The position numbers and the translations under genes are program-made. A stretch of DNA of 64,000 nt from Sinonovacula constricta (taxonomy: Eukaryota > Mollusca > Bivalvia > Cardiida > Solecurtidae): NCBI GenBank assembly GCA_007844125.1, contig CM017572.1, forward strand, positions 25,067,879 through 25,131,878. Direction: 5' to 3'. The notes beneath the pieces are model-generated. The model ran no database searches and had not been told where the DNA came from. It was given only the letters and a program-made list of their open reading frames with translations. Shown here one piece after another: positions 12,046-24,597 of this stretch. Position 1 is the stretch's first letter, and the number at the start of each line of letters is the position of its first letter.

Positions 12046-14278
12046 AAAAAAATATTTATTCAACCAGTGATCCTTTCTGGCCTTGAAAGTTACAGCCGTA
12101 ACTTGGTTTTTTTCTGTCAATAATAATTTGAGATTGCTGATTTACAATTGACTTGAACTTATCAAATAAAATCTTTCGATTTAATAATAATGGAACGGCT
12201 CAGATTTTTTGCAATTCATATTATTTAACAAATACATATCATTTGCAGCACATGAAAATACATGTATAATGAGGACTTACGGGGAATTCCTTTGTGAGTT
12301 ATCATAAATAAATCATAATAAATATATGTCTGTAGGTTATATGGGCATATTTTGTCAAAATGTAAGGGAAAACCTGAACATAAATTTGATTCACTGACTT
12401 TATATTTTTGCCTACAGATTTCTTGTTCATTGTTTCTTTTATTCTAATCATTAACCATTTCTAACAAAACATATTGAAATCAGACAACTGATTAATTTCG
12501 GTATTGGTAATTTTTCTGGTTGTCAAGTATTTGGTGAAAGACTTTTTAGTCATAAAACAATTACTTTATTTTGCTATAAAGCAATAACATTATAAGAATT
12601 ACTGCTTTGGCATCTGATGCAATATGATCAAAACACAATGATTTTGGCAGCTTTACTGGTTTGTAATTGCATATGTGATTATTTGGCCAATCATTACCAT
12701 TCGGCAGCTGTTAAAAGTAACTAAAGTAACTTTTTACAACATTTCTCAATCCGGAGTATTTTGACACATTCGGCAATTGTGCATCCACGTTAATTGTGCA
12801 GTTAAACCCACATCCTCCGTAACTGTTCATCCACGATTATACTGATAATCATTATCTTGTCCCACCTGTACGTCAGTATAATAGATTTACCTTAAACTTC
12901 ACTGTATTTGGTGCAATATGACCTATCAAGTGTCGGTGTGCCGTAAAACCCAAAATGCAACATAAAAGTTGCAATAAAACTTTAATATCACGATTGTATT
13001 GTTGTGTTTAATGTTTACCATCATTTTCATCCTTCATAAAATAAAACTTATAAATATAACTCTAGTGTATAGTCATTTATTGAAGTTATCGCATTTTGTT
13101 ATTTGTGTATATTATTCTTAAAATTTAACAATGTCTTCTATTTATCTTTACTGTGTACTGGAAAGTCATTTTTTATGTTAGAATTGGACTTTAATAATAT
13201 GTTAAAATTTGCATCATGTTCAAATTAATAATATGCTTCTGTAAACACAACAGCAATCCATCGCTTCCCATTATGATAGCACTTCCTCTTGCACAGTTAT
13301 TTTATTTGTTATCTATACACTGAATTACATGTTTATTGAATATGATTTTCAACTATATGATGGTGCATTAATTAGATATGCCCATGTTATTCGCCCACGA
13401 TCATTTATATGTAACCATCACTGATTATGACGTGTACCACGATTTACGTTTTGATGATTTCACGCTTTGCTTTTAGTGACCATCCCGATGAGTGATATAC
13501 ATGTATGTTTATCCTTATGTTCACGTATATATTTGCACCCAGTACTAGCTGTGACCTGTAAGCATGATTGTGCTGTAACGTACAGCTGCATTAGAGTTTG
13601 TGTTAATGTTAGCGAGATGTTGATAAATTGTAACAAGGCCAATATTTTAATTGAGTGGTCAAACTATTTTAATTTGGTGATCACTTGTGTGGGTTTTTTT
13701 AAGGTGTGAAATATTTGCATTTAAAATGTGAAATTGTGTGGGGTGAAGGGGGTGGGTGGGTGAATTACATGAATATGCATGAATAAAGTATACGTAAATG
13801 CATACATACAAGTACAATGTATACGCAAGTATTTAAAATAAGATCAGAGTTTTTTGTCAAAGAAGCGCTGAAGTGGGTGATAACTGAGCAACATAATTCT
13901 TTTTAATATTATATGCACGAAAATCATGGGAAAATATAGCAGTGTGCTCTAATATAATGGTATGGTAACATATTATGGTAGAAATATTATTTACATATAT
14001 ATTAATTATTACAAAAACAAGAAGAGATGGAACGACATAATAACAGTTGCCTTTCAAAGACACTTGATGTGATTATGTGACAATAATATTTATACCATAT
14101 AATTTTTTCCTTAAATGATATTTTTATTACTTTAATATCTGATTGATTATAATCAGTTTGGTTGGGGTAGTGATACAATTTAGAATTACAACCAAATTAA
14201 ATGTTTAACGAGTAGTTGTCATCAATTTGTTAATTATTTCCTCCTATTTTGACTTCAACCTCCAAATAATGAATATCA

Positions 14279-14352
14279 GAGGTTCTGCCTAGATGTAAGT
14301 TTGGGTCTTTCAATAATTAGCTGGACATTGACAATATAACAAACATTTATCC
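14279..14352 (+). mobile_element. SINE family A tail fragment
   Basis: GGTTCTGCCTAGATGTAAG and ATAATTAGCTGGACATTG match the 3' half of the family A variant; the head is missing. Confidence 0.65.
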
Positions 14353-14583
14353 AAAAAAAAGAGTAGCAATATGTTAGTGCGTGCTGAAAATCTCAATCTT
14401 ACAATTCATAATAGTCTTATACAAATGGTTCTTTAACAATGTTAACAGTGGTTCATTTTTTACAATAAAATGCATATTTTGACATATCCATGATTTCATT
14501 AAAAAAATGCATTTAATATATCTAACGCTGTTGATATATTTATGACATGGATTTTTATGATCTTATTTCTTGTTTCCTAACAG

Positions 14584-14706
14584 AATGCCCTGATGAACTT
14601 TAACGTGGGAATTTTCCGGTTGTTCCGAGCTGCTCGTCTAGTGAAGCTGCTACGCCAGGGTTATACCATACGACTTCTTCTGTGGACATTCCTTCAGTCA
14701 TTTAAA
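14584..14706 (+). CDS. Cav2: Cav2 calcium channel alpha-1, IVS4 voltage-sensor exon
   Basis: A 41-codon exon, phase 0 to 0 (CAG before, GTAAGT after). It encodes the S4 helix with basic residues at every third position, [14 protein letters not shown], then [10 protein letters not shown] of the S4-S5 linker and TFLQSFK leading into S5. The RLFRAARL(I/V)KLLRQG block is close to invariant in HVA calcium channels. It moves in response to voltage and couples to the pore. It joins in frame to the exon starting ALPYVCLL. Confidence 0.97.
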
Positions 14707-15394
14707 GTAAGTTTGTGATGCTCTGTTCCTTAACCGTCGGCTAAATGCGTGTCATAAACAGATGTATCCAGTCATCGCATTTACAAGCACATGGTTAACA
14801 ATCGACCTAATTAACACAAAAAAGCATGTTTTTTCATTTTTTGCTGGTTCTTATTTAAATGTTGTTATTGAATGTTTTTATCTAGGTAAGAATAGAAACT
14901 AAACTGTCAGACTATCAAAAGAGTGAGAAAAAAATTGTACTTAAAAATTTTGAATGTTAATATTAACTGGATCCTGTCAGTAGTATCATAAAATTATCTG
15001 ACTTTGGCCACCTGTTTGCAAGCATAATCCCTTCCAGAATGGCTTTTATTATACTTGAAACTCCTCAGCCCCTCACTGCATGACTTCAAGCCCTGGTCGG
15101 GGTGAGAACTTTCTTGTGGGAAGGTTTTCCAGTTAACCTGCGTTCTACCCAGATATAAGTCAGGGGTCTTCTTTGCCAAAAATAAGCTGGACACGCTATC
15201 ATGACCATAAATGTGTCGGTGCAATGGAAGAAAAAATTAAACAAAACTCATTGCCTGACAATAGTTACTGATTTACACGTGCCATTTACTTTTGCAGTTG
15301 CTGTATTTGTAGTTTTCTCTTCATATATTCAATATGCTTTGTGTTTAGTAAAGTGATTTGTGTTTGACTAAAACTGCCATTGTTCCGTTTTCAG
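14707..15394 (+). other. Cav2 intron with a SINE-A
   Basis: 688 bp; contains one 5'-truncated SINE-A (15058-15236) and otherwise nothing recognised. Confidence 0.8.
15058..15236 (+). mobile_element. SINE family A, 5'-truncated
   Basis: It starts inside the head (CTCCTCAGCCCCTCACTGCA), keeps a box-B-like TTCAAGCCCTGG, a shortened body and the GTCGGTGCAATG tail of the variant subfamily. Confidence 0.8.
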
Positions 15395-15552
15395 GCGCTG
15401 CCTTATGTTTGTCTCCTTATCCTCATGCTCTTCTTCATCTTCGCCATAATCGGGATGCAGCTTTTTGGAAACATTCGCCTCGATTCCAACACCGACATCA
15501 ACCGACACAACAACTTTAGGAATTTCTTCTATTCACTCATGTTGCTATTTCG
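15395..15552 (+). CDS. Cav2: Cav2 calcium channel alpha-1, IVS5 and pore-entry exon
   Basis: 158 bp, phase 0 in and phase 2 out; TTTTCAG acceptor and GTAAGTT donor. It encodes [20 protein letters not shown] (S5), then [20 protein letters not shown] and [13 protein letters not shown] of the turret and pore helix. Residues MQ(L/V)FGNI and INRHNNF are typical of Cav2 rather than Cav1. The last codon (Arg) is completed by the next exon. A short SINE-B remnant begins only about 17 bases after the donor. Confidence 0.97.
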
Positions 15553-15568
15553 GTAAGTTATTGATCAT

Positions 15569-15656
15569 GACTGGCCCCAATAGCTCAGTTGGTAGAGCGC
15601 CATCTTGCTGCACAGTATCAGCAAAAATGCCGGCAAATCCAAAATCCCAATCCCAT
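15569..15656 (+). mobile_element. SINE family B mini-copy (head joined to tail)
   Basis: GACTGGCCCCAATAGCTCAG and TTGGTAGAGCGCCATC of the tRNA head run directly into TGCACAGTATCAGCAAAAAT and the GCCGGCAAATCC end. About 190 bases of head 3' part and body are missing. Confidence 0.75.
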
Positions 15657-16307
15657 CGATCATGCGGCAGTTTGTTTTTAAATACACGGCAAATTGCATG
15701 GAGGAATAATAAGATAGTCGGTAATTGTACAGCCATCCTAAGAGTATAGACACAAAAGAAAATTGTCCAATTAAATAATTGTGAGGGAAGACTAATGTCT
15801 GTGGATGGATTCAGTGCAGGTCACCTGGATTTCCACATGAAAGGACTGACTGGCATGTAAGTCATATTTATGGGTCACCAAGCTTGCTCGTTCTGTAGGT
15901 TATTTTCAGACACATTAAACTAAAAACTGAATTCTTCTGTAACACTTCATTCAGATTATTCAGTGTACGTTTTAAACTATCATTAATTGGTACATGACAA
16001 AACATGTAAATTACAAATTAAAGTATTGCTGACTGAACATTTCACAACATTAATTTTCCACTTTTTATCTTTTCTGTAAAATGTGTGGTTTTTTGTTTTT
16101 TTGGCTCGCCTAATACCGTCAACATTTTAGCTAGAGGCCACAGTTTTTATCCAATCTTCATCGAACTTGGTCAGAATGTTTGTCTGAATGAAATATTGTT
16201 TGTCATTTATCCTTAATTTGACAAGGCTTGGAAATCTTTTAGAGCCAGCTCAATTTATACCTGTAATATACTTTGACATCTAACAGAACCTTGTTTCCTT
16301 ATTCCAG
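15657..16307 (+). other. Remainder of Cav2 intron
   Basis: AT-rich intron sequence before the pore exon; nothing recognised. Confidence 0.7.
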
Positions 16308-16458
16308 ATGCGCCACGGGAGAAAGTTGGCAGAGGATAATGCTTGCTTGTCTTGGAGGGAGACCATGTGACCCGGAGTCCGAACTGGGCAACAACACTTG
16401 CGGTCTGGACATTGCCTACGGATACTTTGTAGCTTTTGTCTTCCTTTCATCGTTTCTT
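16308..16458 (+). CDS. Cav2: Cav2 calcium channel alpha-1, domain IV selectivity filter and start of S6
   Basis: 151 bp, entering after two bases of a split Arg codon and leaving in phase 0. It encodes [15 protein letters not shown], where the Glu of TGE is the domain IV member of the EEEE ring that gives Ca2+ selectivity. An extracellular stretch with paired cysteines ([19 protein letters not shown]) follows, then [14 protein letters not shown], the beginning of S6. A Glu rather than Asp or Lys at the filter supports a high-voltage-activated calcium channel over Cav3 or a sodium channel. Confidence 0.97.
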
Positions 16459-17201
<743 letters not shown>

Positions 17202-17588
17202 TGAGTTATTAAATATTTCTTCTTTAAATTATCATTGCTTGCTCCCTGCCACTGCGGTTTAGATTTATCAGGAAAAATGAAGACACAAGCATCAACAAAG
17301 CAGTGATTGGCATTGTTTTATTTTAGATTAAAAATAATACATTTTTTTGTTATTACAAGCTCATCTGACACAATTTTGGTGCCAGTTGTTCTAGCAGTAA
17401 CTGTCATGACTTAACAAATATTGATCATCCTTTGCTGTGTGGGCTCAATTCTGAGTTGGGACAATTTGCATTGAATGTCTACCTTTACCACTTAAAGCTC
17501 GAAGTCACCAAAAGGCCCTTAAGTTTGTTATTGTATTGTAGTGAATACAAGATACTATTTAATCTTACATTTTAATCGTATTTTCCAG

Positions 17589-17791
17589 GGGTCGGATACA
17601 TTACACCGATATGTACGAGATGCTTCGGAACATGGAGCCCCCAGTGGGCTTTGGAAAGAAGTGTCCATATCGGTTGGCATACCGGAAGTTGATACGTATG
17701 AATATGCCGGTGGCAGAAGACGGGACAGTCCACTTCACAACCACACTGTTTGCTCTAATTAGAGAGTCATTGGGCATAAAAACATCAATTA
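17589..17791 (+). CDS. Cav2: Cav2 calcium channel alpha-1, EF-hand and pre-IQ exon
   Basis: 203 bp, entering with one base that completes the split codon and leaving after one base. It encodes [20 protein letters not shown] (second EF-hand helix), then [20 protein letters not shown] and [20 protein letters not shown]. KKCPxRxAYKRL and TVHF(T/N)(S/T)TL favour Cav2 over Cav1. In vertebrate Cav2.1 and Cav2.2 this region is a mutually exclusive 37a/37b exon pair; I found only one version here. Confidence 0.96.
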
Positions 17792-18529
17792 GTATGTACC
17801 TGCAGTCTGGCTCAATTTTGAGCTAATTTATATTTGTCTTTGTCTCTGTTGACATAAAAAAACAAACAATAAAAAGGCCCCCAGTAGATACAAATGATTT
17901 AAAGCTTTAAGCCATAACAATCTTGGATTATGAAGACCTTTTAATTACTTAAAAAATGTGCACTATATACAAGCTTTCATGGTAAAATGAGACACCTATA
18001 TAGTTTTAGAAGTGCTTCGCTTATGTTTTTTTCATTCAGAACAAATAAACAATATAAGGCCACACCGGACCTGGTAGTGCAGTCAGTAGAGCATTGTCTC
18101 TAGACATGGGAGACCCTGGGTTTAATCCCATTATGCGACATACCAAAGTCGTTAAAAAAAGTAGTGGTATCTTCCTTGCTAACAATCAAACAAATGTAAG
18201 GGTTGTTCCACGACTGGTTGGACTGGTGTCAGGATAATGGTGTGGTATCATGCCAGGTGTTCATGGCATGCTATACACAGTGAAGGCAGCACAGTAACTG
18301 CTTCAAGTGAACACTGTTTCCAGATAACTGTGTTTATCATCCTACCAACAGTATTTCAAACATAAACATATGAAGCCATGAAATTGTTCACTTGTTGTTC
18401 ATATTTGATATGTAACAGTTATAAAATCAAAGATTGAGATAGTGCTATTGTATGTATGATCCTTGCTGTGCATCTCCCTGAGTGTTCAGTCATTGTAAAC
18501 ATGTTCTATTACTCCGTTCTTACCACCAG
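17792..18529 (+). other. Cav2 intron with SINE-C
   Basis: 738 bp, about 40% of it a SINE-C (18066-18360); otherwise nothing recognised. Confidence 0.8.
18066..18360 (+). mobile_element. SINE family C
   Basis: tRNA-like head GGACCTGGTAGTGCAGTCAG with box-B-like GGGTTTAATCCC, then GACATACCAAAGTCG. The body has CACGACTGGTTGGACTGG, GCATGCTATACACAGTGAAG and CCAGATAACTG. Close relatives lie at 28220, 39093 and 41168. Confidence 0.88.
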
Positions 18530-18634
18530 CTGATGACATGGACAAGAAGGATGAAGAACTGAGAGAAGTTGTGCTAAGACTTTGGCCAGTTCAGGCCAAG
18601 AAATTAATTGACTTTTTGTGTCCGCCAAAAGAAG
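18530..18634 (+). CDS. Cav2: Cav2 calcium channel alpha-1, pre-IQ exon
   Basis: 105 bp; two bases complete the Thr codon begun at 17791, 34 full codons follow, and it leaves after one base. It encodes DDMDKKDEELREVVLRLWPV and QAKKLIDFLCPPKE. The pattern (acidic/basic helix, DEELR, LWP, P-P-K) matches the segment between the EF-hand and IQ motifs of Cav2 channels. The CCACCAG acceptor and GTCAGT donor are ordinary. Confidence 0.93.
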
Positions 18635-19640
18635 GTCAGTATTGATAACAGTTGTCATTATCACGAGCAGCATCTTTGATATGTTTTATTGTTATTAACA
18701 CAAGTGACGCCAGTGGCGTAGTGGTAGAGTTGACGATTTGTAATTCCTGTGACTGCTAAGCCTCCCATTGCGTGGGTTAAAGTCCCAGTCGGGGTAAAGG
18801 ACTAAATGTGGGAAGGTCTTCCAGCTGACTTGCAGTTCGCTGGTGGTTCAACCTTGACAATAGCTGGATGTCGCTAGAATGATCATAATTAGTTGTTGTA
18901 TTCCCAAAACAAAACGAATGTTATCACAAGTAACATCACTGATATATCACAAACAGTGACATTGATAAGTTATCATTATTGTCATTATCACAAGCAACAA
19001 CATTGATATGTTATTAGGTAGTAGAAGCTGAGTTGGAATACATTCACAATAAACCTCAATTACCATCCAGCGACCGTCATCATCACGCACTTTTAACATA
19101 TTTTTCAAAAGTGTCTTCATCGAAAGTATCATCATGAAAGTTTAATCATCATTATATGTATTGTACTGTCTCCAGATAACTGAAATATTGTTGGCAGGAA
19201 ACTGTTTAGGGAAACAACACCAAGGTTTAAATTGCAATGCATTGAATAAAGCTCATAATATAAGGTATAGTGCGAGTCAACCTCAATGTGCAGTGTACAT
19301 TATGTATTACCGTAGATGGTAAAATTTAGAGATTTAAATTGGGCAGTTCAAACGAAAAGACTAAATTGATGCATTTTATAATTGGCCACATGGGAACTTC
19401 AGCATATGCTTAATATATCTAAAATGTGATAATTTATCACGTGAAGTTTGATAAAATGCCTATATTGATGTTCACTTGCAAAATTATGTTAGTTAAGATT
19501 TATATAGTAAAAATAATAACTGAATAGGCACATCACCACTGGGTAATATTTATTAATATATCATTATTTATATAATAATATTCATTAATATACGATGTAC
19601 ATACTTTTTTGTCAATAATTTTATTAATGATGCTTCACAG
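18635..19640 (+). other. Cav2 intron with SINE-A and SINE-C remnant
   Basis: 1.0 kb containing a SINE-A (18704-18914) and a short SINE-C tail remnant (19163-19204, GTCTCCAGATAACTGAAATA). The remainder is AT-rich. Confidence 0.75.
18704..18914 (+). mobile_element. SINE family A
   Basis: Head GACGCCAGTGGCGTAGTGG, box-B-like GGGTTAAAGTCC, body TGGGAAGGTCTTCCAGC and tail AATAGCTGGATGTCGCTAG. It has a deletion in the TCTACCCAGACATTTG part. Confidence 0.85.
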
Positions 19641-19750
19641 AACTTGGCGTGGGAAAACTGACCGTGGGCAAGATTTACGTTGGGTTGTTAGTTGTAGAAA
19701 ACTGGAAGGCTTATAAAGCCAGCCAAACCAACGGTCAGAGTCTAAGACTG
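19641..19750 (+). CDS. Cav2: Cav2 calcium channel alpha-1, IQ-domain exon
   Basis: 110 bp; two bases finish a Glu codon, then 36 codons, phase 0 out. It encodes LGVGKLTVGKIYVGLLVVEN and WKAYKASQTNGQSLRL. The core TVGK(I/V)Y..L.(I/V).(D/E)(Y/W)(K/R) equals the Cav2 IQ region, where calmodulin binds to drive Ca2+-dependent facilitation and inactivation. As in other Cav2 proteins the canonical IQ dipeptide is replaced (here IY). The exon is followed by very small phase-0 exons. Confidence 0.95.
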
Positions 19751-20674
19751 GTGAGTAGCATTTGTTTAGATTTTTCTTGTTTGATTTATCATAGTTGTCT
19801 TATCTCACTTTTGACTTACTGACAAATGAACAATGTTTGAGGCATGCTATACACAGTTAAGCAAACACTATATCTACTTCAGGTGGACACCAGCTTCACG
19901 TAACTGATAGAATGTTGTTGTAAACGTAAACTTTCACACATCAGAAGGCGCCTGTGGTGTAATGGTAGAGTCGCCAATTTGTAACTCCTCCCACAGCGTA
20001 ACCTTTCACCGTGTGGGTTTGAGTCCAGTTCGAGGCAAAGGACTTAATGTGACAAGGTCTTCCAGCTGACTTGTGGTGCGCCGGTGGTTCTCCCCAGAGT
20101 TTGTGTTTGACATGTGTTTGGGGTCTTCCTCCACCAGAAAGTTAAATGTTGCTATAATGATCATAAATGGTTGCTGCAATGTATTTCAAAAACACACCTT
20201 AGAATAAACTTTTCTATCATGCATTAATCCACACTCTTTCCAGGAAGGGTATAGTTTAAGTGTATGGGCTTTTAGGACTTAAATAAAATTAGTGCTTGTG
20301 AATTATTGTCTTATCCTCAGGAAAATATATTTGATTTTAGCTCGACCATTCTTTGAATAAAGAAAGCTATTCTACTAAATTGCTGTAACACTGAAAGGTG
20401 TAAAAGTTTGGTTAAAGTTTTGTATTTAATATTGAATTACACATATTGTAATGAAGCTTCACCTATGTCTTGAGTTGAGTTCCAAGATTGTTTTTCTGAT
20501 AAATTTTTTCCTAGTTCAACTATTAGTAAATATACATGCAAGTTTAAGTGTTGCATATAAGTATTATCAAACTTGTAACCATTAAACTATTAAACACTAT
20601 AATAAGTCAAGTGCACTGTCCTGTAACATCTCCTGTGTTTATTGCCCTGATGTTTTTGTACTTTTCTTTTCAAG
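19751..20674 (+). other. Cav2 intron with SINE-C tail and SINE-A
   Basis: A SINE-C tail remnant (about 19841-19928, GGCATGCTATACACAGT) lies next to a full SINE-A (19945-20195). The rest is unremarkable. Confidence 0.75.
19945..20195 (+). mobile_element. SINE family A
   Basis: Head AAGGCGCCTGTGGTGTAATG, box B GGGTTTGAGTCC, body TCTTCCAGCTGACTTGTGG with a small insertion around TTTGTGTTTGACATGTGTTT, tail CAATGTATTTCAAAAAC. Confidence 0.88.
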
Positions 20675-20689
20675 GAGGAGAAAGAGGAG
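20675..20689 (+). CDS. Cav2: Cav2 microexon (EEKEE)
   Basis: A 15-bp candidate exon: long pyrimidine tract and CAAG acceptor, then GAGGAGAAAGAGGAG, then GTAATT. It is phase 0 on both sides and would add five acidic/basic residues right after the IQ exon. It is supported by splice signals and phase only, since such a short peptide gives no homology evidence. It may be optional in the mRNA. Confidence 0.55.
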
Positions 20690-23600
20690 GTAATTGATGT
20701 CATGCACCCAAGTTCTTTTGGCCACGTTTCCCATGCTTGATGTTCCTTTTCTTTTTATTAACCTTAGTTATGTATTCCTGTTGTTTCACTCTTCCACTAT
20801 TTCTTATAACCTCGACTTTATCTTCAGGTGTTTTTTTTTTACATGTCTATTGTTTATATACAAGCTCTTATTTTGTTGTGACATTTAGTTTTATAAACAT
20901 ATTGGTTTATTTTAGTTTCATATACACCACGTAAATACCTTCGTATTGGAAAATGTGATAATGCTACTTTCCCCTTTAAATCTTATATTGTGGGTACTCA
21001 TTAGAATTGCCTTAATGGCTTAATCTTTTTAATGGGCATCCAAAACATAGGGTTTGGTTACAAATCATATGATTAAATGCTTTACTTTTGCCTCCATTTT
21101 GGAGCTGTTAGCAGGAATATCATGGCTTCGACAAGTAATCGTTATCAATCGAATTTAATGCGCACACATGTGTGATACTCAAGCTTAGTTGAAATTAGGG
21201 GCCATTTCTATCATTTGCCCTGAAGTCTAACCACATCCTCATGCTGGTTTTTGTGCAGGGCAAAACTTTATTTTGAGGTGTAATTTTATCTTTCTGTCAT
21301 ATGCCATTTGTTCTACCAGGACATTTTACTTGTGTTTTTTTTTTTCACAAATAAGACAAAAAAAGCTCATTGAGTTGTACAAGTACTGATTTATAAGGCA
21401 ATTATATTTTCAGTGCCTGATAGGTATTCTATTATGCACAACTTGCTATTTTATTTATAATTAAGTCACTGAGCTTATATCTGAAAGTATTCTTTCGTAC
21501 TTTTTATTTGGCAAATTTTCTACATCATCAGTGATATTTCATAATGATTTAATCACAGTCCCAGAGGGTTTTAATATTACTTATTTTTAATTTATTCAAA
21601 TATTAAACAGTTATTTACATTGCCAGGATGCATCAAACTACACTTGCATTTTGTATACATTACTATCATCTAGTCATATACCAGCTGCAATAGCTCAAGT
21701 GGTAGAGTGTTGGCTTGTGGATGGGGAGGTCATGGGTTCAAACCCCGGCCGGGTCAAAGACTTTAAAGTTAATAGTAGTGGCTTCCCTCCTAATGCTCGG
21801 GGCTAAGGGGACAGCATTACACCTGACTTATCGGTGTCAGTATAATGGACCGGCCGTGTTTAGTCCCTGGGCATCTCATAAGTGCTCCTGTGCTATAATG
21901 ATAGAAATGATAGAATGATAGAAATGTCGCTGCACAGTATCAACAAAAATGATGGCAAACACCATCCCATTTAGTCTTAAATACTTTCAAAAACTTGTGC
22001 ACTAAGTATCATGCAGGCACACATCTACGTTCTGGCTGCTTTAACCGTACTTCCTTGTTTTCATTCTAGTTCTCATCACAAGCCTATACTGGCTTCCCAT
22101 AAATGGGACTAAAACAATGTAAGAAAACATCTCTTAATGCCCATGATTATAATCCTTGCTGAGATTCTTCACTTTCTATACTGTTTACTAACAATGGCCA
22201 AAAGTTGTGACATCAGAGTTACCTGGTACGTTTCACTAATGGAGAGCTTAGGTTAGTAGATTTATTTTCCCTTGATTCTTTGAAGGTCATATAAGAATCA
22301 AAACCTATTCTGATGCTGATAAGATGACATTATTTTACAGGTACTTTTGATCTGTAAAAAAGGTACTTTCTTGTAACGTTAGTTTTATCTCAGGAGATAT
22401 TTCCGCATTTAAGACTAAAAGTATTGGATTTTATTTACACATGTTTTAAGTTTTTGCAACACTTAACTATAATGACATGCATAAACATAGACTGGATCAA
22501 TATGATATAGCTTTGTGCTCATGTATAGGTGTTTGAGGAAAAATATCATGCCACACATTCAGCACTTTGATTTTTTTTCTCTTTACGTTTTGTTTTATTT
22601 TATATTATTTGTGTTGTACTTTATTTTCATTTGATGATCTTAGTTTTGAATCTTTTTTAATTACTGGTAAATAATTTCTCTAAAGAGGTCAGCTTGTTTC
22701 TTAATTTAATTGTTATTGCTTAACTTCTGAGAGATAATTTTTCAGAGGATTGAATTTCATAGACCTACACATGTACAATGGTCCTTGACTTTTTTTTTAA
22801 ACAAACATGTTGCATTTAAGCATATTTGTATATTGATATGGTGTAAAATTGCTAAATATTTCTTTTTGGGAAATGAAGTGCTATTAGTATTGTGGGTTTT
22901 TTTTACACGAAATCAAAGAAAACTCCCTTCCCAGTGATCTTCACCTTGTTGTTACTTAGGGTAGAAATAGTGTGCAGGGGAGCTTACTGTAGCAATGTTT
23001 GCTTTGCTTCCAATGCTGTGATCTAAAACTTCCCATGTCGGGTATTTAAACTTTCTTAATACTCCCAAACAACACATTAAGCATCAACCAACTTATTTTT
23101 ATACAAATGTAATGTTGTCAATCTTATATATAAAAATTGGTGTGCTTTCCTGTTTGGTCCAACAATTTGCGAATTGTGTAAGATAAAAACATGTATGTTT
23201 TGTTTTATTTTTTATCAGCATGATGTCTTTAGTGGCATTATTATTTTTCGGGTAATTGTGGCTTTTTTTTTAAATATTTTTTATTTAATATTTTTAATTT
23301 TTTTTTTTAAATATGTGTGACATTTGTTATATATGTTATATACTATAAAAAATCCAGACATGGGTTGTTTTCTACATGTAAAGAAATAATTTGAGTTTTA
23401 TTTTGTAAAAATCTTTTGTTCGAGTTTAGACTTGTAAAATATTCAACTGTTTCATGTCGAGGTCTAGATATTTTATTTCAACTTTAAAGAATTATACAAC
23501 ATTTAATAACGGGCATAAGTAGATAATCTCCCCTGAATAATCCCTAAATGCAAGTAAGGTCCTTCCATTTGGATTACTCAGTATTTGTGCTTGTACATTT

Positions 23601-24579
23601 TTACCCCATTTTCGTGTGTAAATAACATATCTTTAGTTGTTAAATGAACTTAAAGATTTAATTTATGCAAAAGTAAGAAATTTTGCTGCTTTTAATTGCA
23701 CTCTCTGCAAAACGAACCAGAATTCCAACTAAAGGGACCTTCATATTATTTGGACTACCTTGAATGTTATCTAAAAAAGAGAGAGCATTTCCATTTTGCC
23801 AATTTTCCCCATTTAAATGAAATGCGTATTAAACTACCAATAAGATAAATTGCATACCAAATATTTTACATTGAAAAGCCTTTAATGTATAAACATGTTT
23901 TAAAGACCTAGTTAACAAAAGTATTGTATTTTAATAAAAATCACTTTACATTAAAAACTACTTATTTCTTTTAAATACAATTTCATTTTAAACGCCTGTA
24001 TTTTGTAAATTGTATCACTTATGCAAAAATGATAGAGATACAGCCTTGTAAAAATGTTGTCAAAGAGTCCCACATTTTATAATGTTGTTGTATTGGCTGA
24101 TATCTCCTGAAAGAAGATTTAAAAGTTTGGGCTGAAATATGTGTTTAAATTTGACCAATCAGGTGTTTGAGAAATATTTCACTGTGGGCTAAGAGATTGA
24201 AGGTGTTCTTCTAATGAAATTTAAATGTAGAGAACAAGTTGTTGTTATTATGCTGTTAATGGCAGTTGCTCTTGACTGAGTGGTTGCCTGGTCGACTTCA
24301 CAACAGTCTCACTGCGATGTACTGGTTTTGATCAAATGGCTGAAGTTATGTTTTTGAAACTGCTTATATAAAATATCAATTTAAATACAAAGTGCAATTT
24401 GTGCATTCTTTGCATCATTTACCTACCTTAAATTGCGACCAAGTCATTTTAAGACTGGTATTATCTTGGATAGGAGCCCAGTACAGAGATCGTCCCTCAC
24501 TGTAGGAGATACCAGCCATTCAGCCCTAGCTATCCACCATTTTATACCCACTAACCTCCCAAAACCTCCTACTTTTCAG
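20690..24579 (+). other. Cav2 intron with SINE-B
   Basis: 3.9 kb, AT-rich and T-homopolymer-rich (especially 22550-23350). It carries one near-complete SINE-B (21680-21970). No exon was recognised. Confidence 0.65.
21680..21970 (+). mobile_element. SINE family B
   Basis: tRNA-like head CTGCAATAGCTCAAGTGG and GGGTTCAAACCCCGG (box B fits well), then CAAAGACTTTAAAGTTAATA, TGGCTTCCCTCCTAATGCTC, AAGGGGACAGCATTAC, GGTGTCAGTATAATGGACC. The tail has duplicated GATAGAAAT words and GCACAGTATCAAC. Confidence 0.9.
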
Positions 24580-24597
24580 CCTCCAGACACAGAAGAG
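24580..24597 (+). CDS. Cav2: Cav2 microexon (PPDTEE)
   Basis: An 18-bp candidate exon, phase 0 to 0: CTTTTCAG, then six codons for PPDTEE, then GTATTT. Like its neighbours it is chosen from splice signals, phase and an acidic/proline character that suits the tail just after the IQ domain. The donor is not strong. Confidence 0.45.

Larger units (their letters stand above)
8230..14583 (+). other. Long Cav2 intron (IVS3 to IVS4)
   Basis: 6.35 kb. No exon recognised. It contains a degenerate 26-27-bp tandem repeat (9331-9515), an internally deleted SINE-A (10732-10900), a SINE-A with an internal 25-bp amplification (11753-12045), and a SINE-A tail fragment (14279-14352). The rest is AT-rich single-copy-looking sequence. 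Confidence 0.6.

Noticed and set aside
17541..17762. Second ORF overlapping the EF-hand exon
   Set aside because: Shifted frame of the true exon, whose translation matches the conserved Cav2 EF-hand and pre-IQ sequence.
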